A stretch of 64,000 bases of DNA from Pyrenochaeta sp. MPI-SDFR-AT-0127 (taxonomy: Eukaryota; Ascomycota; Dothideomycetes; Pleosporales; Cucurbitariaceae): contig JAGTJM010000011.1 of assembly GCA_020747015.1 (NCBI GenBank), forward strand, positions 620,001 through 684,000. The letters run 5' to 3'. Below are positions 42,925-52,242 of the stretch, in pieces. Each line of letters starts with the position of its first letter. The stretch's first letter is position 1. The translations under genes and the position numbers were made by a program. The notes under the pieces were generated by a model. The model was not told where the DNA came from. It saw only the letters and a list, made by a program, of their open reading frames with translations, and searched no databases.

Positions 42925-43962
42925 ATGTCCTCACAATCCCCGCCTTCCCCTAAACGCATAGTCTTCACAGGCGGTTCCGGCGTAGCAGGGCGCCATGTCA
43001 TTGACAGACTACTCAGCTACGGACATGAGGTTCTCAACGTGGATGTCGTGCCACTGAACAACCCAAACGTACACACACTTAAAGCCGACCTGACAGACGG
43101 CGCGCAGGCCTTTAATAGCCTTTCATGTCACTTCAAAGTGAGCGAGCCGTTCAAGGACCCGATTCGTACGCCAGACGCTGTCGTGCACTTCGCTGGTAAT
43201 TGCCATATCTTTAGCCGTAGCTCAGTCCATTAATGATTTTAAGGCATACCCCAACCGATGAGGATACCAGACAATGAAACATTCCGCATTAATACCATAG
43301 GGTCATACAATATCATTGAATCTGCCTGCAAATTGGGCATAAAAAAAGTACTCGTCCCCTGATCAATGAAAAAGTGATATTAACGCTGTTCCAAGATCAT
43401 ACTCGCATCCAGCATAACGACCTACGGCGTGACCTACGCAGAAGGCGACGTGGACTTCCTTAGCTTTCCACTAACAGAAGACTCGCCCACAGAGCCCATG
43501 GATGTCTATGCTACAAGCAAAGTCTGCATGGAGCGCATCGCACACAGCTTCTCTAAACGCTTCAAAGGTGTCGATATCTACTGCTTACGTATCAGCGCGG
43601 TCATCGAACCAGAGAAACACGAGGAAAAGATGAAGGAATATCTGACCAACCCTAGGGACTGGAAAGTCCATGCGTGGAGTTATACGGATGTGAGGGATCT
43701 GGGAAGTATGGTGAATTGTTGCTTGCAGAATGATGGTTTGGGTTTCCAAGTCTTCAATGCAGTGAATGGTGATATCACGATCGAAGATGAGGAGGGTACA
43801 ACTGAGGAGTGGTTGAAAAAGATATGTCCGAATGTCGAAATCACGAGGAGTATGGGAAGGAGAGAGTCACCGATGTGTAATAGGAAGATCAGAGAGGTAT
43901 TAGGATTTAAAGAAGAGTTTCCGTGGCGAAAGGTCATGGGCAGGGAAGATGGGGAGAGGTGA
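42925..43962 (+). CDS. NAD-dependent epimerase/dehydratase (extended SDR)
   Basis: An NAD(P)-dependent sugar epimerase or dehydrogenase of the extended SDR family, closest in look to UDP-glucose-4-epimerase/uronate-dehydrogenase-like fungal proteins. Three exons in frame: 42925-43195, 43244-43347 and 43396-43962, giving 313 aa. Both introns are 48 bp. The Rossmann motif FTGGSGVAGRHVIDRLL is at residues 13-29. The joins restore HFAGIPQPMRIPDNETFRIN and GIKKIILASSITTYG. The catalytic YATSK follows, with the Ser of ASS upstream. Read without splicing it appears as two broken frames, so it can be mistaken for a pseudogene. Its substrate is unknown. It lies beside the mycosporine genes but there is no direct evidence of shared function. 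Confidence 0.88.
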
Positions 43963-44160
43963 GATGGTCAGCACTACGAAGATGGAGGGGAAATCAAGTA
44001 ATACGAGGTATTTTACACTTTTCAGTCTGAAAGATCCTCCGTGACTCTGAAGGGGCTTCTCACACTCATTGAATGCTAAGTCTGCAATAGTACACTTTGA
44101 AACAATCCCCCCAAAACTAGACTACAGTGCACGCGTGAAATATTCTTGGTCATCCTCTTT

Positions 44161-45723
44161 CTAAACCTCGAACATCTTCGTCGTACTAACATTAATCCTA
44201 CTCCATGGCTTTCCCTTCCACAGCGACATCGCGAACCGCGACGGCCAATATACATGATACAGTACAAAGAATGGCCAGGGATCTTCAAAAGTAAGCGTTC
44301 CTTCCTTCCAATATATCAAGTGCTGCCAAACTACTCTTAGACCATTGACAACCCTTCTCCAAGATCCGTACCCAAATAGCAAATCCAGAACAGGGAGAAT
44401 AGCAAATATTATGAGGTCATGCCCGAGCCAGTAGTAGCTGAGCGTCGGCGCCCGCGGAAAGACTGGTGGAAATTTGCGACTGGGTTCGGCTGTGGGATCG
44501 CAGAAAATTGAGAGGTACGCATCTGCCATTTCAGGTGTCTGCTCAAAGAGTATCACAGCTGTGTGGGCGCGCGGGTTTGATTCAATGGGATACAAGGTGA
44601 CTTTCTTCCCAGTATCTTCGTTCTCAACGAAGAAATCGAAGCTCAAGTGTCCAGAGAAAGATTCTCCACCCTCTTCACAGACCCGTTCTGTAAATTTCAG
44701 CATCTCCTGGCTGAGACTTGATGCAGGAGGGAGCGGCTCATAATGCATGAGTAGTTCCAAGCTCGGGCACGAAGTGAAAGCCTTGACTTTTCCGCGGATG
44801 ACGAGAGCGTGTGTGCAGTACTCTTTGCCATTTATGAATTGTTGTAGTTGAAACGGGTTCGACTTGGTGATTTTGAGGCTGCGAATGTACTTGGTAGTTG
44901 CCTCTACAGTTGAGAATGGCAGAAGCGTCGTCATGTTGTTGCGGGCTTTGTCGTCAACCCCAATGGGTTTCATGATAAACTTCTTGCCCATGGGCCTAGA
45001 CGTCGTTTTGGCTCTCCTGGATGATCTCGGGGAATTACTGTGCAATTCTCTCATGAGAATATCCAATGCTTCGTTCGGGGACGTGCAGCGGTATGACTCA
45101 GGAATCGTGAGACCGAGCGAATGAATGTAATCGATGAATTTATCTTTCTCGTGAAATTTCTCCACAACATCCTCTCTGAATTGCACAGCCTCAAACCTTT
45201 TCCCTTGCTCTTTTGCTTGTTTCTCTGCAAGTCGAACAACCTGTCCATCTTCCACTGCGGCAACAACGCTGCTACAACTTATCCACAGGTCGACCTTTTC
45301 TTTCAGGATGACGGATAGGATAGAATCAATGTACGGATCTGCATCATCGCCATTTGGTGTGTCCAGGCGATAATACTTATTGTTTGCAGAAGACCAACGA
45401 CCTGGTGATAGTTCTGAAATGTCTGCACCAATTATACGGTGTGGTGTATGTTGGGACAGGTTGCGTGCAATGGTCAAACCTTTAGTCATGGATACTCCGG
45501 TAACGAGGATAGTTTTCCGCTGTTGTATTGCTGCTCTATGCTTCTTATCCTCCTTTGAAAATGTTCTATTGCGGTCATGGTGGAGTTTGGAGACAGCGAG
45601 ACTGACCAGTACAGCTGTGGCCGAAATAGGAGCGGTGACGAGGCTCAAAAATAGCAGTAAGATGTTCTTCCAAATATGACTATAGTAAAATGGTTCTTTA
45701 CCGCCTTGCTTTCCCTCTGCCAT
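44161..45723 (-). CDS. mysC: ATP-grasp ligase with membrane anchors, predicted mycosporine synthase (MysC-like)
   Basis: In mycosporine synthesis an ATP-grasp enzyme joins an amino acid to 4-deoxygadusol. This 520-aa single-exon protein has the ATP-grasp fold order: an N-terminal nucleotide-like domain (ILVTGVSMTKGLTIARNL near residue 75), a lysine-bearing middle (KFIMKPIGVDDKARNN), and a C-terminal acid/Asn metal-site region (HLSFDFFVENEDTG, then YPIESNPRAHTAV). Unusually, a strong hydrophobic segment lies at about residues 20-45 and another near 430-450 (LIIFAILPVLDLLFGYG). The start is the ATG at 45723; the frame extends upstream only to a TTG. The function rests on the neighbouring methyltransferase and DDG synthase genes, plus general family resemblance. 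Confidence 0.82.
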   Translation of the reverse strand: MAEGKQGGKEPFYYSHIWKNILLLFLSLVTAPISATAVLVSLAVSKLHHDRNRTFSKEDKKHRAAIQQRKTILVTGVSMTKGLTIARNLSQHTPHRIIGADISELSPGRWSSANNKYYRLDTPNGDDADPYIDSILSVILKEKVDLWISCSSVVAAVEDGQVVRLAEKQAKEQGKRFEAVQFREDVVEKFHEKDKFIDYIHSLGLTIPESYRCTSPNEALDILMRELHSNSPRSSRRAKTTSRPMGKKFIMKPIGVDDKARNNMTTLLPFSTVEATTKYIRSLKITKSNPFQLQQFINGKEYCTHALVIRGKVKAFTSCPSLELLMHYEPLPPASSLSQEMLKFTERVCEEGGESFSGHLSFDFFVENEDTGKKVTLYPIESNPRAHTAVILFEQTPEMADAYLSIFCDPTAEPSRKFPPVFPRAPTLSYYWLGHDLIIFAILPVLDLLFGYGSWRRVVNGLRVVWQHLIYWKEGTLTFEDPWPFFVLYHVYWPSRFAMSLWKGKPWSRINVSTTKMFEV

Positions 45724-46433
45724 CTCGTTGGTGTTGGTAGAAGGGGAGTAACGTGATCTCGGCCTTTCTGAGTTTGGTGGTCGGCCCTCGACTTGGCTTG
45801 CCCTCAAGCGAGAAAGACGTCAGTCGACAATTTACACGATGGTCTCAACAAAACAAGGAATGATCCAATCAGGCAGCTCCGGAGTCTCATAGCATGTTAT
45901 TGGTTGATACTAGTATATAGACGAGCTGTGGTGCGACGATGTTTGCATTCTTGAGTCTGTGCATGGAATGGTTTGTAAGTGGGATTTAGTCTACACGTCA
46001 TCGTTACTTTGAGACTTAGGCCCGTGTAACAAAGTTTCGCTATTCTAGTTCAACCCAAACAAAGACACGTGGAGGATTTTGGCCGTGATCGGCGGTTGGT
46101 GCTGAGGGAATTCTGAAGAATGGCTGGTGGCTGTATGGGAAGTTCGGTTGATTGTTGCGAGGGTAAGTTGATTGGAAAGAAAGCCTTCACGATATTGATA
46201 AAAGTACACCACTACTATGAACTGACAAGTCTTTTGACTCAGAAATGATTTATTTGCACTTCCGTCTTTGTTACATTTTGTCGTCTCCAATATGAATTTG
46301 TCTTGCCTTCACGCGCATTGAGTTGTATTTGAATTCGAATTAAGCCTTTGAGCATGTCGACGCATACTAGATCCACTCATGTGTATTGTTTAATCGCGTT
46401 CCATACGATTGTGCGTGTTCTCGGATTCTTCAA
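45724..46433. other. Intergenic region mysC promoter / O-methyltransferase 3' end
   Basis: Both flanking genes are on the minus strand. About 710 bp with the promoter of the ATP-grasp gene. No ORF is supported. Confidence 0.45.
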
Positions 46434-47388
46434 CTATTCCACACAAATTGTAATCTCAATACCATCCTAGAGCTTGTTACTACTTACTTTCATGTACATC
46501 AAGATCCGGATGATGAACTTACGGGTACACCAGTTGGCTCGTAGCTGTTTACTAGCTTGCTCTCATACTTCAAATTTGGATTGCCTTTGCTCTCACTGAA
46601 CTTGGCCTTGCCATATCTCTTCTCGTACATTTTGACATTAGTTTCAGCAATTCCACTGAGGTTGCTCGCATCGCCCTGTCCTGCCTCGTTCAATTTGTCC
46701 TGGACACTTGACCTCACGTATTTGAGATAAGGCGGGTTTCCAGGCTTAATGACATTGTCGGCAGCTAGTACTGAACCTTTTGTTACAAGGCCTAGCTCTT
46801 CACAGAGCTTCAGATCGGTCGTGTACGCAGGTTTATAATGGTCCAGGAACATAAGATCGACGTGTTTCAGTTGGCCAGCTGACACCAGTCGTGCAATACT
46901 CTCATCGCTTGAGCCTACGATAACCTTAACGAGGTCGGAAAGCCCCGCGAGATCGACTAAAGACATAATCACGGCTGCGAAGGCGGGATCGCGTTCTAAG
47001 CTAAAATATCGCTCGCCGCCTGCTTTGCGTACTGCATCACCGAAGAGAATGCATGAGTAGCCTACGTAGCCGCCGAGTTCAACCTGAATATTGTCATTGA
47101 GTGCCATTCACATCTCATCAAATCAGTACATACCATCGTCTTTGGCTTAACTTCCGCAATCAAATCTGTAACGATCCGACCCTTATCCTCTCCCACATTC
47201 ATCAGATACTTCTTTGTCCGTCCATACTCGTCAATGGCAGCAAGAACATCCTGGGGTGAGCCTCGTATGTTCTCGATTCTTGGATGTGAATAAACAAAGT
47301 GCAGAAGCTCGATTTCTCGTCCATCGTCGAAAAAGGCGCCCTCTTCCTCCTGAGCTGCGTACGCTTTACTTTGATCGAAGCTCACCAT
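46434..47388 (-). CDS. mysB: COMT-type O-methyltransferase, predicted 4-deoxygadusol-forming (MysB role)
   Basis: A class I SAM-dependent O-methyltransferase expected to methylate desmethyl-4-deoxygadusol. Three exons in frame: 47388-47134, 47083-46523 and 46466-46434, giving 282 aa. The first join makes KTMVELGGYVGYS, the SAM-binding motif I. Metal- and SAM-site regions follow: YFSLERDPAFAAV, HVDLMFLDHYKPAY and LAADNVIKPGNPPYLKYVR, as in catechol O-methyltransferases. The ten-codon last exon gives DGIEITICVE after SYEPTGVP, the expected COMT C-terminus; reading through the intron instead adds only VSSSSGS. It is divergent from the DDG synthase gene, with 1.36 kb between starts. Confidence 0.9.
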
Positions 47389-48750
47389 GGTTGTTGCTGG
47401 TGTCCGAAAGTGTCAATTGCAACAGCAGCGATGAGCTTGACGCGTCCAAGGGTCCAAGGAGCACCCCTCAACGCGTGTTTTTAGTGCGGGGCTGCATTTA
47501 ATGATGACGATAGTAGCGCAGGAACATGTGTAACGGGGAACCTTGGTACGATTGACGGTTATGGGTTACTGTCGCAGAACGATTGTGCCAAAGAGTAATG
47601 AAGACGTCAGCCATTATACAACAAGATGAGCAATTGCTTTTGCTAGGTTCTCTTTCTCGAGGAATTTATCAACAGACACGGGACGTGTATCAATCGAAGC
47701 AAGCAGGTTCCTTGTCAAGGGTCGTGGCTTGCGTCAAGAAGTGCCTTGAGACCGGTTCTGGCGAAAACATGTGGATACGTGAGGCTCATGTGGGGCGTCT
47801 TCATTGGTGCACGACTGCTAGAGTAGAGTGTTGACGTTGAGATGTGCCTGTCATCAATGAATCTAGGGCCATGTCGGCTTTCGTAGCCAGTGGCGGGAGC
47901 ACAAAGGCTTTGACATGATTGCGTGCGCCTATCATCCCCAGTCCACATCCCTTCTCTGATCCACGATCGTTAAACTTTATCTATCCGAGGCGGGAGCTAG
48001 CATCGGTTGAGATCTCGCCGAACGTCACTATTCGAACCCAACTCTAGAGGTGACGGACTTTTTCCAGAAGTCGCGCGTGTAGTTGAACGCGAGCCAGCCA
48101 TGCGAAACTATCAGGGGTATTCAAACTTCGCTGGACTGGCTGCCGAGGCCATAAGTCAGAGCAAGCTTTCGCAATGGGATGCAGTCGGACATGATGAAAT
48201 TTTTGGAGTAATGATACATTAATTCTAATGGCTGTTGCCTCCGCAATTCTGGTTCATGCTCCTCCAGGCCTGGAAGTGCTCCGTCCCAGGTACTAGAGTC
48301 GTTAGCGGGTCTGCTATACCCAGTTTGTGCCTGGCCGCTTGCAACTACGGTTGTTCTACCTTGTGAAAGGATGCAAAAGCCCATTCTGCATGAGAGAATT
48401 GCATCTCCCATGTGCCGGAACCGGCTAATGGCTCTGGTCTTAAGTCATCACATCATGGCAGTCTGGTTGGAGCTTAGTCTCTTACAAGCAGAGTGGTACT
48501 AAGTCCACAACTACAAGGAATCCTTGAGCTATCGCATCATAATAAAAAAATATGCGTATGATTGACGTTTGCTTTAAATGTCGACGACATATGGGAGCCA
48601 ATTGAACGGGCGCGTGTACTGAAAGCGGTATTGTTAGTTGGAAGCGACATTAGTCTTGAGTCGTTTTATAGCAGAGAGCCCCCGGACTCTCTAACCCCCA
48701 GAAACTGTACGTATCTCGTCTACACATTTTCAACCTCCTTCATCGCCATC
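47389..48750. promoter_or_regulatory. Divergent intergenic region of the mycosporine genes
   Basis: About 1.36 kb between the methyltransferase and DDG-synthase start codons; a probable shared control region. The frame that leads into the DDG-synthase gene is open from 48562 but the N-terminus given by the ATG at 48751 is the family-like one. No separate gene is supported. Confidence 0.5.
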
Positions 48751-50300
48751 ATGTCAGACCTCAAGGCTACGGTCCAGGAGACCAAAAGCGGCTTTCACGT
48801 CGAGGGTTACGAGAAGATCGAGTATGACTTTACGTTCCTCGATGGAGTTTTCAACACTGGTAATCCTCAGCTCGCAAAATGCTACGAGCGCTGGGGCCGT
48901 TGCCTCGCCGTTATGGACCTGAACATTTACAATGTTTATGGCGAGGAAATGCAGCGATACTTCGACCATTATGGTCTACCGTTGACCTTCCATAAGACTA
49001 TGATCGGCGAGAAGGCCAAGTCGATGAAGACTCTCTTGAGCATCGTAGATTCCATGACTGATTTTGGGATTATTCGAAAGGAACCTGTACTTGTCGTAGT
49101 ATGTATGGAGTTGAACTTGAGTTTGGGACTGTACTGACATCACGCAGGGAGGAGGTTTGGTAACCGATGTTGCTGGGTAAAAGCTCTAAGGCACTCTGGC
49201 CTAAATTCCTTACAAGAACAGTATTGACTTATAACTTTTAGATTCGCATGTGCAGCATACCGAAGGAACACCAACTTTATCCGTATTCCAACAACAGTCA
49301 TCGGTCTCATTGATGCTAGTGTCAGCATCAAGGTTGCAGTCAACTACGGCAACTACAAGAACCGACTTGGAGCTTACCACGCTCCGATGCACACTTTCCT
49401 GGATTTCACATTCTTGAAGACACTGCCTGAAGGCCAAGTCCGAAATGGTTTTGCAGAGTTGATCAAGATATCAACCTGTGCCCACAGACCCACATTCGAC
49501 TTGCTCGACAAGTATTGTGAAAAGTTGATCACATCGCGCTTTGGCCGTCAGGGCGATGACGAGGAGGTCCTCAAGGCAGCGGATGAAATAAACCGTGCTG
49601 GTATTCACGAAATGTTGAAGCTCGAAACACCCAATCTTCATGAGATTGGGCTAGATCGTGTTATTGCCTACGGTCACACGTGGAGCCCTCTCCACGAAGT
49701 AAGTTAAGTGCAAAATGCAGTTGTTGTCCGTTTTTGACAATCTCAAAGCTCTCGCCGACAGTCCCTCTACGTCATGGCCATGCCATCTCCATCGATATGG
49801 CGTACTCTGCAACATTAGCCAATGAGCGCAAGCTGCTGAGTGATGAAGAACATCGACGATTGTTGAATCTGTTTTCCCGAGCCGGCCTTTCCATGGATCA
49901 TGAGTTGTTTGACGAAGACATGCTTGAAAAGGCTACCAAGGCTATCCTGAAAACTCGAGATGGATTATTGCGTGCAGCTGTCCCGAATCCGATCGGACAA
50001 TGTGTTTTTCTAAATGATGTGACGGCTGAAGAGATGAATGCCGCTCTGCGGAGACACAAGAAGTTGATGAAGGAATACCCACGACATGGTGCTGGCATCG
50101 ATGCTTTCGTCGACGCTTCTGACACTGGCTACACATTGAATGATAAGCCCATTGAGGAAGCTATGCATGAATCAAAGAAGGTGATGAACGGCCTCAGTAA
50201 TGGACATGTCAATGGTAAGGCCAATGGTCAAACGAATGGTCTTCCTAATGGTCTACAGGAGGTCATGGCAAATGGTTATCCGAACGGATATAAAAACTAG
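48751..50300 (+). CDS. mysA: Desmethyl-4-deoxygadusol synthase (sugar phosphate cyclase, MysA-like)
   Basis: Catalyses the cyclisation of sedoheptulose-7-phosphate that opens mycosporine synthesis. Four exons in frame: 48751-49098, 49148-49176, 49242-49698 and 49749-50300, giving 461 aa. The second exon is only 29 bp and encodes GGGLVTDVAG with its neighbours, the dehydroquinate-synthase-like NAD-binding turn. The metal-binding regions are present: NGFAELIKISTC, AYGHTWSPLHE and VPLRHGHAISIDMAYS. The HTWSP motif separates DDG synthases from dehydroquinate synthases (HTIGH). The last 40 residues are a low-complexity Asn/Gly repeat tail. Divergent methyltransferase and ATP-grasp neighbours complete the pathway. 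Confidence 0.93.
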
Positions 50301-51187
50301 AGTAGGATATTCAATTTGTTATTATCAGCGTCAACACTCGATAGAATCATCAACCGCAAGACCACAAGTTTTATCCAGTATAATCTGTAACGCTATGGAG
50401 GTTGCGAATGGCAGGGCGGCGCACAATCACTTAAACCAAGCTTGATACAGATGCACTGAATGTTCTGCAACTCTGCCAATGTTTCAACTGACCGAGGTAA
50501 GGAAAGTCCTCCTCTCGGTTGTATACGCAATGAAGCAGTCGCTTTTGAATTTGTTCTCCCGATAAATCGACACCAGCGCCCCATCGCCATCACTTAAGAC
50601 GACCCAACGAGACGGCAGCTTCCTATAGGAGGTATTGTTCTCCGGAATCACGCCACCGTAGTGACTGGCAACTAAAAGCAACAGTGATGCTGATAGTCGT
50701 GGCTGATTTCGTGTTTTTTTGATCAAAGAAGAAAAGAGGAGAGTGAGGGACGCAGAGCTTTTATTCGCGCGCACAGCACGGACCCTGCTTATCTAATCAA
50801 GATCTCACACCAAGTCACCCTCCCAATTGCCGTTTGACAACGACTCCACATATGCCCTGCTAAGACATTTATGGCGAACGCTCTAGTAGAGATTTTCTTC
50901 GATGATTTCGATTTCCTTAAATAAGATGTGCACGTGAAGTAGTAATGCACTCAACACTCGACGAATGTGCATTACACTATCATGTCTAATTCAAAAGCAG
51001 ATGTAGACTAGACAGCTCATCGTTAGTTGATGCTTGTCGTTATACTCATGGCGCATCTATCATGACTCCAGGATTGTGGTTTTGCCTCCGCCTTTCCGAG
51101 TGCCTTGGCCATGCCAGCTTGCACACGGCATAGTATGCTTGTCGTCCAAGCGGCTGAAATTCAGTCACGGCTCCTAGTGTCCCCACT
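50301..51187. other. Convergent intergenic region mysA / PRE1
   Basis: About 890 bp between convergent stops. A minus-strand frame of 96 codons (50484-50774) lacks an ATG and is not called. Nothing else is supported. Confidence 0.45.
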
Positions 51188-52004
51188 TCACGGGATAGCC
51201 ACTTTTACATCATCCTCATATTCGACGTCCTTGATCCCATCCTTCGTTATCACTTTGACAAGAACGCCCTTGAAGTCAATTGGTAGACGTCGTTTCAGCT
51301 CCTCCGTGCACATCCGCAAGATCTTAAGGCCTTTCTCATAGTCAATATCTGGGTGGTGGTGCTTGTCAAGTAGCGAGAGACAGTAGTACCTAAGGCCGGG
51401 GGTCAGTAAATGTTGTTTGTAATATCACAACGTGCAAATATGGAGAGATCATGGGGCTCGTGGTATTGGATGATGACATACTGAGCGTAACCATGCGCAG
51501 CATAAGGGAGCGATGCTTGACTCGCCAGGTAGTCAATCCAGTATAATGTAGGTTTGTCCGCAATTGTGTCGTAGCCGCCTAGTAATAGGTTCACTGTGTA
51601 TGGTTTCCGTGAACGAAGCGCTCGTGCTAGTTCTCCCCGAACAAAGTTGGCGGTCGCAGCGGGCGATAACTCCATGTTGTTCCGCATCGAGTACAACTGA
51701 ACGTTTGCTTGAATGTACTCCGCAAATTGCACTGAAGCCTTGTTAGCTATCCTCTGTCGCTATAACATAGCAAGGTTCTTCCAGCTAATCATACCAGTAT
51801 CTCCGGCCTCACCGGAGAAAGCCATCAGTGTATGTGAATTCAGTGCCCTGGTTTTATCGTCCGAGGCCTTGAGGATGGTGGCGCCTCGCATCGCAGCTTT
51901 TGAGGCAGCAATGAGGGTAAAGTCCTTGCCCGTAATTCCTAGTAGAACCTCCCTAGAAACTGGTCAGACAGGACATATTCTTAATGTCGAGATAGCTCCT
52001 ACAT
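51188..52004 (-). CDS. PRE1: 20S proteasome subunit beta4 (PSMB2 / yeast Pre1), start codon split by an intron
   Basis: A non-catalytic beta-ring subunit. Coding exons: 52004-52003 (AT), 51952-51795, 51731-51482 and 51389-51188, giving 203 aa. The first intron (50 bp, GTAGGA donor, CTGAC branch, CTAG acceptor) divides the initiator ATG as AT|G, and after splicing the start reads CACCATGG, a strong context. The protein then begins MEVLLGITGKDFTLIAASKAAMRG, the normal Pre1 N-terminus. Later joins give AFSGEAGDTVQFAEYIQANVQ and HGYAQYYCLSLLDKHHHPD, all conserved. The C-terminus is VEYEDDVKVAIP. The next in-frame ATG (in AAMRG) would delete the first beta strand, so the split start is the best reading. 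Confidence 0.93.
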
Positions 52005-52010
52005 GGTGCT

Positions 52011-52030
52011 GAGCTTGGGATAGTTCCTGG
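52011..52030. promoter_or_regulatory. Second, proximal copy of the proteasome-gene element at PRE1
   Basis: GAGCTTGGGATAGTTCCTGG matches 17 of 20 positions of the PRE4 copy. It sits only 6 nt upstream of the PRE1 start codon, in antisense, so it is within the leader. Confidence 0.4.
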
Positions 52031-52219
52031 ATGTGTGTTGGTGGCGGCGAGGCAGGTGGAATCAACGGCAGCGAAGGAAAGATTGGATGCGATGTAGGGC
52101 TTTTGGCGATACTCTGGAGGCGAGAAGAGCTCAGAGCTTAGGAGAAGGGTTGTTCAGGGAGAGTGGGAACCGTGGCTGCTGTTGGACCTTGAGGCAGCTC
52201 TGAGCGACGCGGCGGCCAT

Positions 52220-52242
52220 GAAGCTTGGGCCATGTCTTGGCT
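52220..52242. promoter_or_regulatory. Shared proteasome-gene upstream element, PRE1 copy
   Basis: Reads GAAGCTTGGGCCA, 2 nt, then TCTTGGCT on the plus strand, about 215 bp upstream of the PRE1 start, in antisense to that gene as at PRE7. Confidence 0.55.

Noticed and set aside
43196..43395. Epimerase-like gene as a pseudogene with an in-frame stop
   Set aside because: The apparent breaks disappear when two 48-bp GT..AG introns are removed, and the joins restore conserved family motifs.
48025..48050. tRNA-like GGGTTCGAATAG word on the minus strand
   Set aside because: Flanking bases do not form a T-stem and there is no A box.
50484..50774. 96-codon minus-strand frame between mysA and PRE1
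   Set aside because: Starts only at GTG, without an in-frame ATG, and has no recognisable domain.
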